A DNA stretch of 61,666 nt from positions 1-61,666 of the forward strand of contig CAJMQN010000010.1 of NCBI GenBank assembly GCA_905215695.1, given 5' to 3'. Below the pieces are notes generated by a model, which saw nothing but the letters and a program-made list of their open reading frames with translations, did not search any database and had not been told where the DNA came from. The first letter of the stretch is position 1, and each line of letters begins with the position of its first letter. This stretch comes from an uncultured bacterium. Its GTDB lineage: Bacteria > Bacillota > Clostridia > Christensenellales > HGM11417. The position numbers were made by a program, and so were the translations under genes. Below are positions 1 to 7,147 of the stretch, piece after piece.

Positions 1-66
1 GTCAAGCGGTTAAGACATCGCCCTTTCACGGCGGTAACACGAGTTCGAATCTCGTAGGGGTCACCA
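1..66 (+). tRNA. tRNA-Glu(TTC), 5' end cut by window edge
   Basis: The D arm, anticodon arm (loop with TTC), variable loop, T arm (GTTCGAATC) and encoded CCA are visible. The first roughly ten bases of the acceptor stem lie left of the window. The 3' acceptor strand AGGGGTC fits the usual tRNA-Glu acceptor. It is the first of three tRNAs on the same strand. Confidence 0.93.
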
Positions 67-101
67 AGAAACCATTACAAAAGTAATGGTTTTTCCATTA
101 C

Positions 102-190
102 GGAGAAGTATCGAAGTGGTCATAACGGCCCTGACTCGAAATCAGGTAGTCCGCAAGGGCTCGTGGGTTCGAATCCCACCTTCTCCGCCA
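102..190 (+). tRNA. tRNA-Ser(CGA)
   Basis: The acceptor strands GGAGAAG and CTTCTCC pair. The anticodon stem CCTGA/TCAGG holds loop CTCGAAA, giving CGA. The long variable arm (GTCCGCAAGGGC) is the class II hallmark of tRNA-Ser. The CCA end is encoded at 188-190. Confidence 0.96.
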
Positions 191-223
191 ATCGTCTCCC
201 TTTCCGAAAAGGAATGTGCATAT

Positions 224-299
224 CGGGGTGTAGCGCAGATGGTAGCGCGCTTGAATGGGGTTCAAGAGGCCGCTGGTTCGACTCCAGTCACTCCGACCA
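224..299 (+). tRNA. tRNA-Pro(GGG)
   Basis: The acceptor CGGGGTG pairs with CACTCCG, with one G-U. The anticodon stem CTTGA/TCAAG holds loop ATGGGGT, giving GGG for proline. CCA is encoded. It is followed directly by a strong terminator. Confidence 0.95.
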
Positions 300-301
300 A
301 T

Positions 302-337
302 GAAAAACACGAAGAAGTCTCCTTCTTCGTGTTTTTC
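302..337 (+). terminator. Intrinsic terminator of the tRNA cluster
   Basis: A 16-bp perfect stem (arms 302-317 and 322-337) ends in a run of five T. It ends the Glu-Ser-Pro tRNA transcript. Confidence 0.85.
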
Positions 338-387
338 ATTCTCCGCCGACTGCTTAAATCCCTTCCCTTCTGTTTATCAATATGGAT

Positions 388-834
388 ATGAAGAAAACTT
401 ACCGCGCTCTGTTTTCCCTGTATGCCCTCTGTGCAATCCTTCTTTTCACGAGCTGTACAGGTGAAAAAATCACCGCAGAAAATCACGATTGGGAATTTTC
501 TCTCCTTCAAAACGCACAAACCGGAGAAGTGACCGCCTGTTCAAACGCCTACGCCGAAATCTACGAAAACGCGGCGGTCGTCGAGCTCCTGTGCGAGGCG
601 GACGGAAACGCTTTTCATTTGCGGAACAAGGAAACCAACGAAACATGGTCGCTGAACTATACCCTTTCGGACAGAAAAGCGGACTCCGTATTCTACACCC
701 TGCATCTCGACGGCACCGATAAGAGCGGCATCGGCTCAATCGGAATCACCGAATACGCGAACGGAGATTCCGAATACACTTTGATTCTCACGATAAACGG
801 TCATTCCCTCACTTTCAGGGAAAAAATAGGATAA
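388..834 (+). CDS. Small hypothetical lipoprotein
   Basis: 148 residues. The start MKKTYRAL is preceded by an alternative ATG six bases upstream; neither has a clear ribosome site. Residues 4-22 form a hydrophobic signal segment ending in LLFTSC, a lipobox-like site with Cys23 as the probable lipidated residue (Phe at -3 is atypical). The mature part is acidic with alternating short strands (VVELLCEADGNAFHL, YTLILTINGHSLTF), suggesting a small beta-rich extracytoplasmic domain. The next gene begins four bases downstream, so they are probably co-transcribed. I do not recognise the family; function unknown. Confidence 0.7.
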   Translation: MKKTYRALFSLYALCAILLFTSCTGEKITAENHDWEFSLLQNAQTGEVTACSNAYAEIYENAAVVELLCEADGNAFHLRNKETNETWSLNYTLSDRKADSVFYTLHLDGTDKSGIGSIGITEYANGDSEYTLILTINGHSLTFREKIG

Positions 835-838
835 CACT

Positions 839-1237
839 ATGTCAGAATTTGAACAGGACTACATCATGCGCCAAATCAAAAATTTGGCGGGAGCGCTCGC
901 AAAATTGCTCTTTCACAAGCAGTCTCCTTCCTATACCGTAACCTCGGAAGAGCACCGCACGGACGCGGACAAGCTCTACCTTGAACTCGGCGCCCTCCTC
1001 GACGAGGGCAGAGTCAATGACGCCGAAAATCTGCTCTTCGAGCGGATGGATCCCGCTTGTCCCGAAATCCTTGAAGTCGCAATCGACTTTTATGACCGCA
1101 TCGACGGTTGGGAAGACGAAACACTCGAATCCTTCAGCTATTCCCGCGCGGAAATCCGCGAAGGCTTGCTCTCCGCACTGCGCTTCTATCATGTTCCCAT
1201 GGAACAGATCGTCGCCTATTTTCCTCAGGAAAACTGA
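839..1237 (+). CDS. Hypothetical DUF6483-like helical protein
   Basis: 132 residues, soluble, acidic and mainly helical. The N-terminus (EQDYIMRQIKNLAGALAKLL) resembles a family of small Clostridial proteins I recall as DUF6483, which have no assigned role; that naming is from memory and unverified. There is no signal peptide or membrane segment. AGGAT lies six bases before the ATG. It follows the lipoprotein gene by four bases and ends just before a bidirectional terminator, so the two make a short unit. Confidence 0.75.
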   Translation: MSEFEQDYIMRQIKNLAGALAKLLFHKQSPSYTVTSEEHRTDADKLYLELGALLDEGRVNDAENLLFERMDPACPEILEVAIDFYDRIDGWEDETLESFSYSRAEIREGLLSALRFYHVPMEQIVAYFPQEN

Positions 1238-1260
1238 ACCACACTTTGGAACTGTCAAAT

Positions 1261-1296
1261 AAAAAAGAGCCGATTCCATCGGCTCTTTTTATTTTT
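1261..1296. terminator. Bidirectional intrinsic terminator
   Basis: Stem AGAGCCGAT/ATCGGCTCT with A-run before and T-run after. It serves the plus-strand pair ending at 1237 and the minus-strand gene whose stop codon overlaps it at 1295-1297. Confidence 0.85.
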
Positions 1297-2323
1297 ATCT
1301 GTCGTAGAGGACGAAGGTGGCGAGAAGTCCCACAACCGAACAGCCCGCCGCAACATAAACGCCGATTCCCATGCCCGCCATAGATACCTCGAGAACAACG
1401 GCGTTTCCGACGATAACCAGCACTGCGGCGGCAATCGCGAGAATCCAAAGAATCACGAGCACAACTTTTTTCGCGCGTTTGTGGCGCAAAAAGCAGAGGT
1501 TGAGAACAACTGTCAAAAGCGCCACTGAGAAGAGCGCAAGCACACCAACATACATGAGAATGCCGAGAATGCCGCCTCCCTTCATGAGTTCGACGACCGC
1601 CTGTCCCGCATCGTGATAGCCGATCATGCCGAGGAGCAGGGAAAGTCCGGTCTCCTTGCCCGCTCCCGCCAACGGCAGGAAGAATCCGACCAGCGCGCCG
1701 ACCGCAAACAGCGTCAGGAGAAGAGAAAACCAGACCTGCGCCTTTCTCGAAACCTTGCGTTCGGAGAACAGTTCCCGTTTCTTGGGTTCCCGCGGGAGTT
1801 GCAGCTGCATGCCGTCCTCTCGGGATTCCCCCTCGGCGCGCTCGGCAACGCTTCCTGCGGGCGCCTGCCTGTTCTCGGGAAGCATCATGATTTCGACTTT
1901 GATATTCTTTTCCCGCTCGGTGTCGAAGGTGGGCAGAATGACAATGGGCACATTCTCTTCGGTCACATAGTAGGCGTATTTCTTTTCCTTGCCGTCCGAA
2001 GAGATCTCCGGTCGCAGGGTCAGATAGTGAAGCATTGCGCGCTCGGAATCCGTTATCGTCTGTTTTCGGTTGAAAACGGGCTCCTCGGGCGCCCCGATCT
2101 CCCCGGCATACCCGCCGGGTTCGTCCATGCCCGAAAGATCCTCCGAAAAGCCCCCGTCAAAGGACTTTCCGCAGTATTCGCAGAATGTACTCGCGATATC
2201 GTTTACTTTTCCGCAGAGCGGACAGACTTTGACGTCCAGCACCTCGAAACTGTGACTGCCGCAGTTCGGGCAGGTATTGGATTCGATGTGGACGACCGTC
2301 CCGCATGTCTTACATCTCTTCAT
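1295..2323 (-). CDS. Double zinc-ribbon, four-helix membrane protein
   Basis: 342 residues. Two zinc ribbons sit at the N-terminus: Cys4/Cys7 with Cys18/Cys21 and Cys34/Cys37 with Cys48/Cys51. A polar, charged region (about 55-185) follows, then four hydrophobic helices (about 190-215, 245-275, 280-305, 315-340). The layout suggests a cytoplasmic sensor or scaffold domain tethered to the membrane; partner unknown. GAAGGTGAGG lies before the ATG. It has its own strong promoter (2350-2378), which starts just past the glnS stop codon. Related zinc-ribbon/membrane proteins lie at 6391 and 6750. Confidence 0.82.
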   Translation of the reverse strand: MKRCKTCGTVVHIESNTCPNCGSHSFEVLDVKVCPLCGKVNDIASTFCEYCGKSFDGGFSEDLSGMDEPGGYAGEIGAPEEPVFNRKQTITDSERAMLHYLTLRPEISSDGKEKKYAYYVTEENVPIVILPTFDTEREKNIKVEIMMLPENRQAPAGSVAERAEGESREDGMQLQLPREPKKRELFSERKVSRKAQVWFSLLLTLFAVGALVGFFLPLAGAGKETGLSLLLGMIGYHDAGQAVVELMKGGGILGILMYVGVLALFSVALLTVVLNLCFLRHKRAKKVVLVILWILAIAAAVLVIVGNAVVLEVSMAGMGIGVYVAAGCSVVGLLATFVLYDR

Positions 2324-2349
2324 AGCAACCTCACCTTCCGTATGACTCG

Positions 2350-2378
2350 ATTATACCCCACTTCGGGGGCTGTGTCAA
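2350..2378 (-). promoter_or_regulatory. Sigma-A promoter of the zinc-ribbon gene at 1295
   Basis: -35 TTGACA (2373-2378), 17-bp spacer, -10 TATAAT (2350-2355), read on the minus strand; both boxes are consensus. No terminator separates it from glnS. Confidence 0.85.
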
Positions 2379-2389
2379 CGATAATATTT

Positions 2390-3997
2390 TCAGGGGCGAT
2401 AGGAATCCTTCAAATCGACAATCTCGATAAAGGTGTCCGCGTTCTCCTTGACGAAGTAACCGCACCGCATAAACTGAAAGCGCGCGCCCTTCTCCGCCTC
2501 GGAGAGATATGGCTCTCCGACCCCTTCAAAAATGGTCAGACTGTTGTCCCGCAGGCGGTCAACGAAGTCCTCGCCCGCCTTGTCCGGGTCAAGCAGGCTG
2601 TCATAGTGCCGGAATTGAAACCGCTTTCCGCACTCCGCGCTCACCCACTGCACGACGCCCTTGCACTTGATGCCGCTCGTATCGCCGCCGCTCTTGGAGC
2701 CCTCGACGATACTGCACCGAAGTTCGGAAACATTCCCCTCCGAATCTTTGACAATTTCGTCGCATTTTATAATATATGCCGCCTTGAGCCGCACGTATCC
2801 GCCCGGCGTAAGCCGAAAATATTTCGGGGGGGGATTCTCCGAAAAGTCCGAGCTGTCGATATAGAGCTCTCGGGTCAGCCGCACCTTCCGCGTGCGCCGG
2901 GGCTCCTCGTTGGGGTTGATTTCAAAGGGAAGTTCCTCCGCCGCCGCCAAATTGGTCAAAACGACCTTGAGCGGGTGAAAAACCGCCATGGCGCGCTCGG
3001 CGTTGGCGTTTAAATATTCCCGTGCAAAGTGGTCGAGCATGCGCGCGTCCACCTCGCTGTTGGCTTTGGCAACGCCCACGCTCCGGCAGAAATTGACGAG
3101 CGCCTCCGCGGGCACGCCCCTCCTGCGGATTCCGCAGATGGTGGGCATACGCGGGTCGTCCCAACCGTCCACCCGCCCCTCTTCGACGAGCCGTTTCAAA
3201 AACCGCTTGCTCATAATGGTGTTCGTAATATTGAGCCGTGCAAATTCGATCTGCTTGGGCGGATTTTTAAACTCACACGCCTTCAACACCCAGTCGTAAA
3301 GGGGTCTGTGGTCCTCAAATTCGAGGGTGCAGATGGAATGCGTGATTCCTTCGAGCGCGTCCGAAATGGGGTGCGTGAAATCATACATGGGATAGACGCA
3401 CCACTTATCCCCCGTACGGTGGTGTTTCGCATACAGAATCCGATAAATGACGGGGTCGCGCAGGTTGAGGTTGGGAGACGCCATATCGATTTTGGCGCGG
3501 AGAACCTTCTCTCCTTCCTTGAATTTTCCTACCCGCATCTCGAGAAAGAGCGCCATATTCTCCTCTGCGGAACGCTCCCGGAATGGAGAATTTTTGCCCT
3601 TTTCGGTCAGCGTGCCTCGGGTCTCGCGGATTTCCTCCGCGGACAGGTCGTCAACGTACGCAAGCCCCTTTCGGATGAGCAGTTTTGCATATTCGAAAAG
3701 CTGATCGAAATAGTCCGATGCATAGTGCAGTTCGTCGTAGTCGAACCCCAGCCAGTGAATATCCTCGATAATGGAATCGACGTACTCGACGTCCTCTTTG
3801 GTGGGGTTGGTGTCGTCAAAGCGCAGATTGCATTTGCCCGCATACGCGTCCTTCATACCGAAGTTGATGCAGATACTCTTGGCGTGCCCGATGTGCAAAT
3901 AGCCGTTGGGCTCGGGCGGAAAGCGGGTATAGACCCCCGAAATCTTCCCGTCCTCGAGGTCCTTGTCGATGATTGCGGTGATAAAATTGGATTCCAT
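2390..3997 (-). CDS. glnS: Glutamine--tRNA ligase
   Basis: 535 residues, cytoplasmic class I aminoacyl-tRNA synthetase that charges tRNA-Gln. The Rossmann signature PPEPNGYLHIGHAKS puts the HIGH box at residues 35-38. The second signature IMSKRFL (KMSKS equivalent) lies near residue 260, and the C-terminal half is the beta-barrel anticodon-binding region. The start MESNFIT was chosen because it leaves a 13-bp gap from the fhs stop with AGAGGAT before it; an upstream in-frame ATG would overlap fhs. It is in an operon after fhs. Having GlnRS implies direct Gln-tRNA charging. Confidence 0.96.
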   Translation of the reverse strand: MESNFITAIIDKDLEDGKISGVYTRFPPEPNGYLHIGHAKSICINFGMKDAYAGKCNLRFDDTNPTKEDVEYVDSIIEDIHWLGFDYDELHYASDYFDQLFEYAKLLIRKGLAYVDDLSAEEIRETRGTLTEKGKNSPFRERSAEENMALFLEMRVGKFKEGEKVLRAKIDMASPNLNLRDPVIYRILYAKHHRTGDKWCVYPMYDFTHPISDALEGITHSICTLEFEDHRPLYDWVLKACEFKNPPKQIEFARLNITNTIMSKRFLKRLVEEGRVDGWDDPRMPTICGIRRRGVPAEALVNFCRSVGVAKANSEVDARMLDHFAREYLNANAERAMAVFHPLKVVLTNLAAAEELPFEINPNEEPRRTRKVRLTRELYIDSSDFSENPPPKYFRLTPGGYVRLKAAYIIKCDEIVKDSEGNVSELRCSIVEGSKSGGDTSGIKCKGVVQWVSAECGKRFQFRHYDSLLDPDKAGEDFVDRLRDNSLTIFEGVGEPYLSEAEKGARFQFMRCGYFVKENADTFIEIVDLKDSYRP

Positions 3998-4010
3998 TTT
4001 CTGATCCTCT

Positions 4011-5666
4011 CTAAAAAAGTCCCTTGATATTGCCCTCGTCATCAATGGTCATGCGCTCCGCGGCGGGTACGACGGGCAGACCGGGCATGAGCATCATATC
4101 CCCCGCAATCGCGACGACAAACCCCGCGCCGCTCCTAACGACCACGTCCCGAATCTTGAAGGGAAAGCCCTCCGGTCGCCCCAACAGCGCGGGATCGTCC
4201 GAGAGGGAGTACTGCGTTTTGGCGATAATCACAGGCAAATTTTGAAACCCATTCGTCTCGATGCGCGCAATCTCTTTCTTCGCCTTGTCCGAGAGCGAAA
4301 TCTCCGCGCCCCCATAGACCCGACGCACCACATGGCGGAGCTTGTCCTCGATGCCCTCCTCCAGTCCGTAGCAGAACTTGGCGGGCGTTGCCGGTTCCTT
4401 TAACAGCCTTAAAATCTCCGCGCAGATCCCTTCCGCGCCCGCGCCGCCCTCGGCAAACACTTTGGTATCGAAAGCCGGCGTATGCAGTCTCGCGCAAGCC
4501 TTGCGGATCTCCTCGATTTCGGCGTCGGTGTCGGTGTCGAAACGATTGACCGCAACGACCGTGCGAAGACCGTAGATTTCCTTCATGTTCTCGACATGCT
4601 TTTCGAGGTTGCACATCCCCTTCCGAAGGGCGTCGATATTTTCCTTTTTGATCTCCGATGCGGGCGCGCCGCCGTTGAGTTTCAACGCCTTGACCGTCGC
4701 GACGACCACCACGAGATCGGGGAAAATCCCCGCGGTACGGCACTTGATGTCAAGGAATTTTTCCGCGCCGAGGTCCGCGCCGAACCCCGCCTCGGTCACG
4801 ACCACGTCCGCAAGGGAAAGCGCGGTCTTGGTGGCAATGATACTGTTGCACCCGTGCGCAATATTGGCAAATGGTCCGCCGTGCACGATTGCGGGCGTTC
4901 CCTCCAGCGTCTGCACGAGATTGGGCTTGATCGCGTCCTTCAAAAGAATCGCCATCGCGTCCGCCGCGTTCAAATCGCGGCAATAGACGGGCTTGTCATC
5001 GTAGTCGTAAGCGACGAGAATGTTTCCGAGCCGGCGTTTCAAATCTTTCAGGTTCTCCGAAAGGCAGAGAATCGCCATGATTTCGGACGCGGCGGTAATG
5101 TCGAAACCGTCCTGCCGCGCGGTGCCGTCCTTCTCGCCGCCGAGACCGACCACCGTGCTCCGCAAAACGCGGTCGTTGAGGTCGAGACAGCGTTTCCACT
5201 GCACGCGGGCGGGATTGATACGGAGCTTATTGCCGAAGTGAATATGGTTGTCCAGCATCGCCGCAAGCAGATTGTTCGCGGCGGTGATGGCGTGCATGTC
5301 CCCATTGAAATGGAGATTGATGTCCTCCATGGGCACAATCTGCGCGTACCCCCCGCCGGCGGCGCCGCCCTTGATGCCGAATACCGGACCGAGAGAGGGT
5401 TCCCGGAGCGCAAGCGCGACCTTCGCGCCCGCGCGAGAAAGCCCGTCCGCTATGCCGATGGAGACCGTGGTCTTTCCCTCGCCGAGACTGGTGGGGTTGA
5501 TTGCCGTCACCAAAACGAGCTTTCCGCCGCACTCCGAACGCGCCCGAATTTTTGCCTTGTACTTGCCGTAACAGTCGAGGTCCTCCTCGGGAACGCCGAG
5601 CTTTTTTGCGATCTCGCCGATGGGACGAAGGTTACAGTTGTTGGAAATCTCGATATCAGTCAGCAT
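4011..5666 (-). CDS. fhs: Formate--tetrahydrofolate ligase
   Basis: 551 residues, the usual family length. It makes 10-formyl-THF from formate, THF and ATP. The P-loop-like segment NPTSLGEGKTT lies near residues 50-65, and the conserved PVFGIKGGAAGGGYAQ stretch follows. The start MLTDIEIS has AAGGAG ten bases upstream and overlaps the end of the preceding acetyltransferase gene by 11 bp, which indicates coupling; the longer frame upstream lies inside that gene. With metF and metH further right it supplies one-carbon folates. It could support acetogenesis, but no other Wood-Ljungdahl gene is in view. Confidence 0.96.
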   Translation of the reverse strand: MLTDIEISNNCNLRPIGEIAKKLGVPEEDLDCYGKYKAKIRARSECGGKLVLVTAINPTSLGEGKTTVSIGIADGLSRAGAKVALALREPSLGPVFGIKGGAAGGGYAQIVPMEDINLHFNGDMHAITAANNLLAAMLDNHIHFGNKLRINPARVQWKRCLDLNDRVLRSTVVGLGGEKDGTARQDGFDITAASEIMAILCLSENLKDLKRRLGNILVAYDYDDKPVYCRDLNAADAMAILLKDAIKPNLVQTLEGTPAIVHGGPFANIAHGCNSIIATKTALSLADVVVTEAGFGADLGAEKFLDIKCRTAGIFPDLVVVVATVKALKLNGGAPASEIKKENIDALRKGMCNLEKHVENMKEIYGLRTVVAVNRFDTDTDAEIEEIRKACARLHTPAFDTKVFAEGGAGAEGICAEILRLLKEPATPAKFCYGLEEGIEDKLRHVVRRVYGGAEISLSDKAKKEIARIETNGFQNLPVIIAKTQYSLSDDPALLGRPEGFPFKIRDVVVRSGAGFVVAIAGDMMLMPGLPVVPAAERMTIDDEGNIKGLF

Positions 5667-6072
5667 GTTTGGCACACTCCTTGCATTGTTTGGGAAAGAC
5701 GAGTTCCTCGGGGCGGGCGCGGAACGCGTCCCCATCCCGCCGGAATCCGAATTTTTGATAGAAGGCGTCCCCTACCTCGGGGTCGGCAATCGCCCATTCA
5801 GGCTTTTCGACAGTGACTTTGAGCATGAGCGTGCGAAAAATCATCTCCCGATAGTTGACAGCGTTGGGCGCGCCGGGTTCCGCGAGACAAACCCTGCCGA
5901 TTCGGAGCGCATTTTCCTCCCGATACATGCGCCCCGCGCCGAGCAAAACCCCGTCGTCCTTGAGCGCAATGTGCCAGGAAAAATCGTCGTGCTCGTCAAG
6001 CCCTTCCCCAAAACATCGGACGCGCAGCGCGTCCAACGCTTCCATATCGAAAAACTCCTCGATTTTCAGCAT
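5656..6072 (-). CDS. GNAT-family N-acetyltransferase (divergent)
   Basis: 138 residues. The fold signs are weak but present: an internal AGRMYREENALRIGRVCL strand pair, and a C-terminal FYQKFGFRRDG motif typical of GNAT enzymes. The acetyl-CoA loop (Q/RxxGxG/A) is not obvious. The start was set at the ATG with AGGTGG five bases before it; a GTG nine bases upstream overlaps that ribosome site. It is the first gene of the operon with fhs and glnS, with a strong promoter at 6112-6140. Substrate unknown. Confidence 0.78.
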   Translation of the reverse strand: MLKIEEFFDMEALDALRVRCFGEGLDEHDDFSWHIALKDDGVLLGAGRMYREENALRIGRVCLAEPGAPNAVNYREMIFRTLMLKVTVEKPEWAIADPEVGDAFYQKFGFRRDGDAFRARPEELVFPKQCKECAKHAD

Positions 6073-6111
6073 CTTTTCCACCTGTATGTTTTACTCTTTC
6101 AGTCAAATTCT

Positions 6112-6140
6112 ATTTTACCCTGTTTTCTTCTCCTTGTCAA
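6112..6140 (-). promoter_or_regulatory. Promoter of the GNAT-fhs-glnS operon
   Basis: -35 TTGACA (6135-6140), 17-bp spacer, -10 TAAAAT (6112-6117) on the minus strand, about 40 bases before the ATG at 6072. Confidence 0.8.
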
Positions 6141-6206
6141 TCGGAAGGCGAAAAACACCGAAAATTCGGACAGAAATTTCCTTATGGCTCTTTTTTGAAA
6201 TTGACC

Positions 6207-6235
6207 TTGACAGTCCTCCGCCGCTGTGATAAATT
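6207..6235 (+). promoter_or_regulatory. Promoter of the tandem zinc-ribbon genes
   Basis: -35 TTGACA (6207-6212), 17-bp spacer, -10 TAAATT (6230-6235). It predicts a start near 6242 and a leader of about 150 nt before the ATG at 6391. Confidence 0.8.
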
Positions 6236-6247
6236 AATGACAAACAA

Positions 6248-6365
6248 ATACGAAAAAGCACACCTTTATAAATGAGAAAAAACATAAAAAAAACGCCTTG
6301 TTTTTTCAACAAAGCGCCGATTTTTGGGGAAAAATTTAATTTTGATAAGGTGTACCTTTTCGTAT
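6248..6365 (+). promoter_or_regulatory. Structured 5' leader closed by a long-range stem
   Basis: The arm at 6248-6268 (ATACGAAAAAGCACACC then TTTA) is nearly complementary to 6346-6365 (TAAGGTGTACC then TTTTCGTAT). The stem encloses two small hairpins: CGCCTTGTT/AACAAAGCG around 6293-6317 and ATTTTT/AAAAAT around 6320-6335. The closing arm ends 13 bases before the ribosome site GGGAGG (6377-6382). No known riboswitch class is recognised. It fills most of the gene-free stretch 6073-6390. Confidence 0.45.
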
Positions 6366-6390
6366 CACAAAATTTAGGGAGGATTTACTT

Positions 6391-6738
6391 ATGTACTGCA
6401 AAAACTGCGGCGCGGAGCTTGATGACCGTGCCGTTGTCTGCCCGCACTGCGGCGTGGCAACGGGGGCGGGCGAACCCGTCTCTGCAAAAGCACCTGCGTC
6501 GGACGACGCGCCTTCGGGCGGATTTCTCGCGCTCTGCCTGTTCTTTCCGCTGATCGGACTCATTCTCTATCTTGTTTGGAAGGACCAGTATCCCCAGCGT
6601 GCCAAATCCTGCGGCAAAGGCGCAATCATCGGCGTAATTTTAGGAGTCGTAATCGGCATCGTGGGCGGAATCATCATGGGAATCACCATGGCAAACACTC
6701 TTACAGGATATTCTCTGTTTGCGCCCCTGATTGGATAG
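6391..6738 (+). CDS. Zinc-ribbon membrane protein, copy 1
   Basis: 115 residues. An N-terminal zinc ribbon (MYCKNCGAEL ... VVCPHCG, Cys3/6/19/22) is followed by a short linker and two hydrophobic helices (about 45-63 and 78-105) separated by the basic loop WKDQYPQRAKSCGKG. This arrangement is frequent in gut Clostridia and has no assigned function. GGGAGG precedes the ATG. The gene 11 bp downstream is a paralogue, so this is a tandem duplication in one transcript. Confidence 0.85.
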   Translation: MYCKNCGAELDDRAVVCPHCGVATGAGEPVSAKAPASDDAPSGGFLALCLFFPLIGLILYLVWKDQYPQRAKSCGKGAIIGVILGVVIGIVGGIIMGITMANTLTGYSLFAPLIG

Positions 6739-6749
6739 GAGGGTTGATC

Positions 6750-7091
6750 ATGTACTGCAAAAACTGCGGCGCACAGATTGACGACCGCGCGGTCGTCTGC
6801 CCGCACTGCGGCGTACCGACCGACAACTATGCCGCGAAACCGCAAGGTGTCGCTTCGGACGACGCTCCTTCGGGCGGATTCCTCGCGCTCTGTCTGTTCT
6901 TCCCGCTGCTCGGGCTGATTCTCTATCTTGTTTGGAAGGACCAATATCCCCAGCGCGCCAAATCCTGCGGCAAGGGCGCAATCATCGGCGTGTGTCTCGA
7001 GGTCGGATTGGCGATTCTCATTGTCGTTTTTACCTTCATTATTGTGGGTGCGGCGGTGAGCGCCCCCTACTACTATTCCCTGTTTCTATAG
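6750..7091 (+). CDS. Zinc-ribbon membrane protein, copy 2
   Basis: 113 residues, paralogue of the preceding gene: same zinc ribbon (Cys3/6/19/22), a nearly identical middle (GGFLALCLFFPL, WKDQYPQRAKSCGKGAIIGV) and a diverged last helix. The start MYCKNCG is matched to copy 1 and has GGAGGG seven bases before it; the longer reading frame upstream overlaps copy 1 and is rejected. The conserved central block against a variable end suggests the loop between the helices is the functional part. Confidence 0.85.
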   Translation: MYCKNCGAQIDDRAVVCPHCGVPTDNYAAKPQGVASDDAPSGGFLALCLFFPLLGLILYLVWKDQYPQRAKSCGKGAIIGVCLEVGLAILIVVFTFIIVGAAVSAPYYYSLFL

Positions 7092-7101
7092 CTTATGTCA
7101 C

Positions 7102-7138
7102 AAAAAAATCCCCTCGCGTTTCGCGGGGGGATTTTTCT
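7102..7138. terminator. Bidirectional intrinsic terminator
   Basis: Stem AAATCCCCTCGCG/CGCGGGGGGATTT with flanking A and T runs. It is shared by the zinc-ribbon pair and the minus-strand gene ending at 7148. Confidence 0.85.
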
Positions 7139-7147
7139 ATCTGAAAA

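Noticed and set aside
1613..3013. 466-codon plus-strand frame over the zinc-ribbon gene and glnS
   Set aside because: It is antisense to two well-supported genes, has no ribosome site and shows low-complexity shadow composition. The same applies to other long antisense frames (for example 4482-5816, 7163-8842 and 54737-55840).
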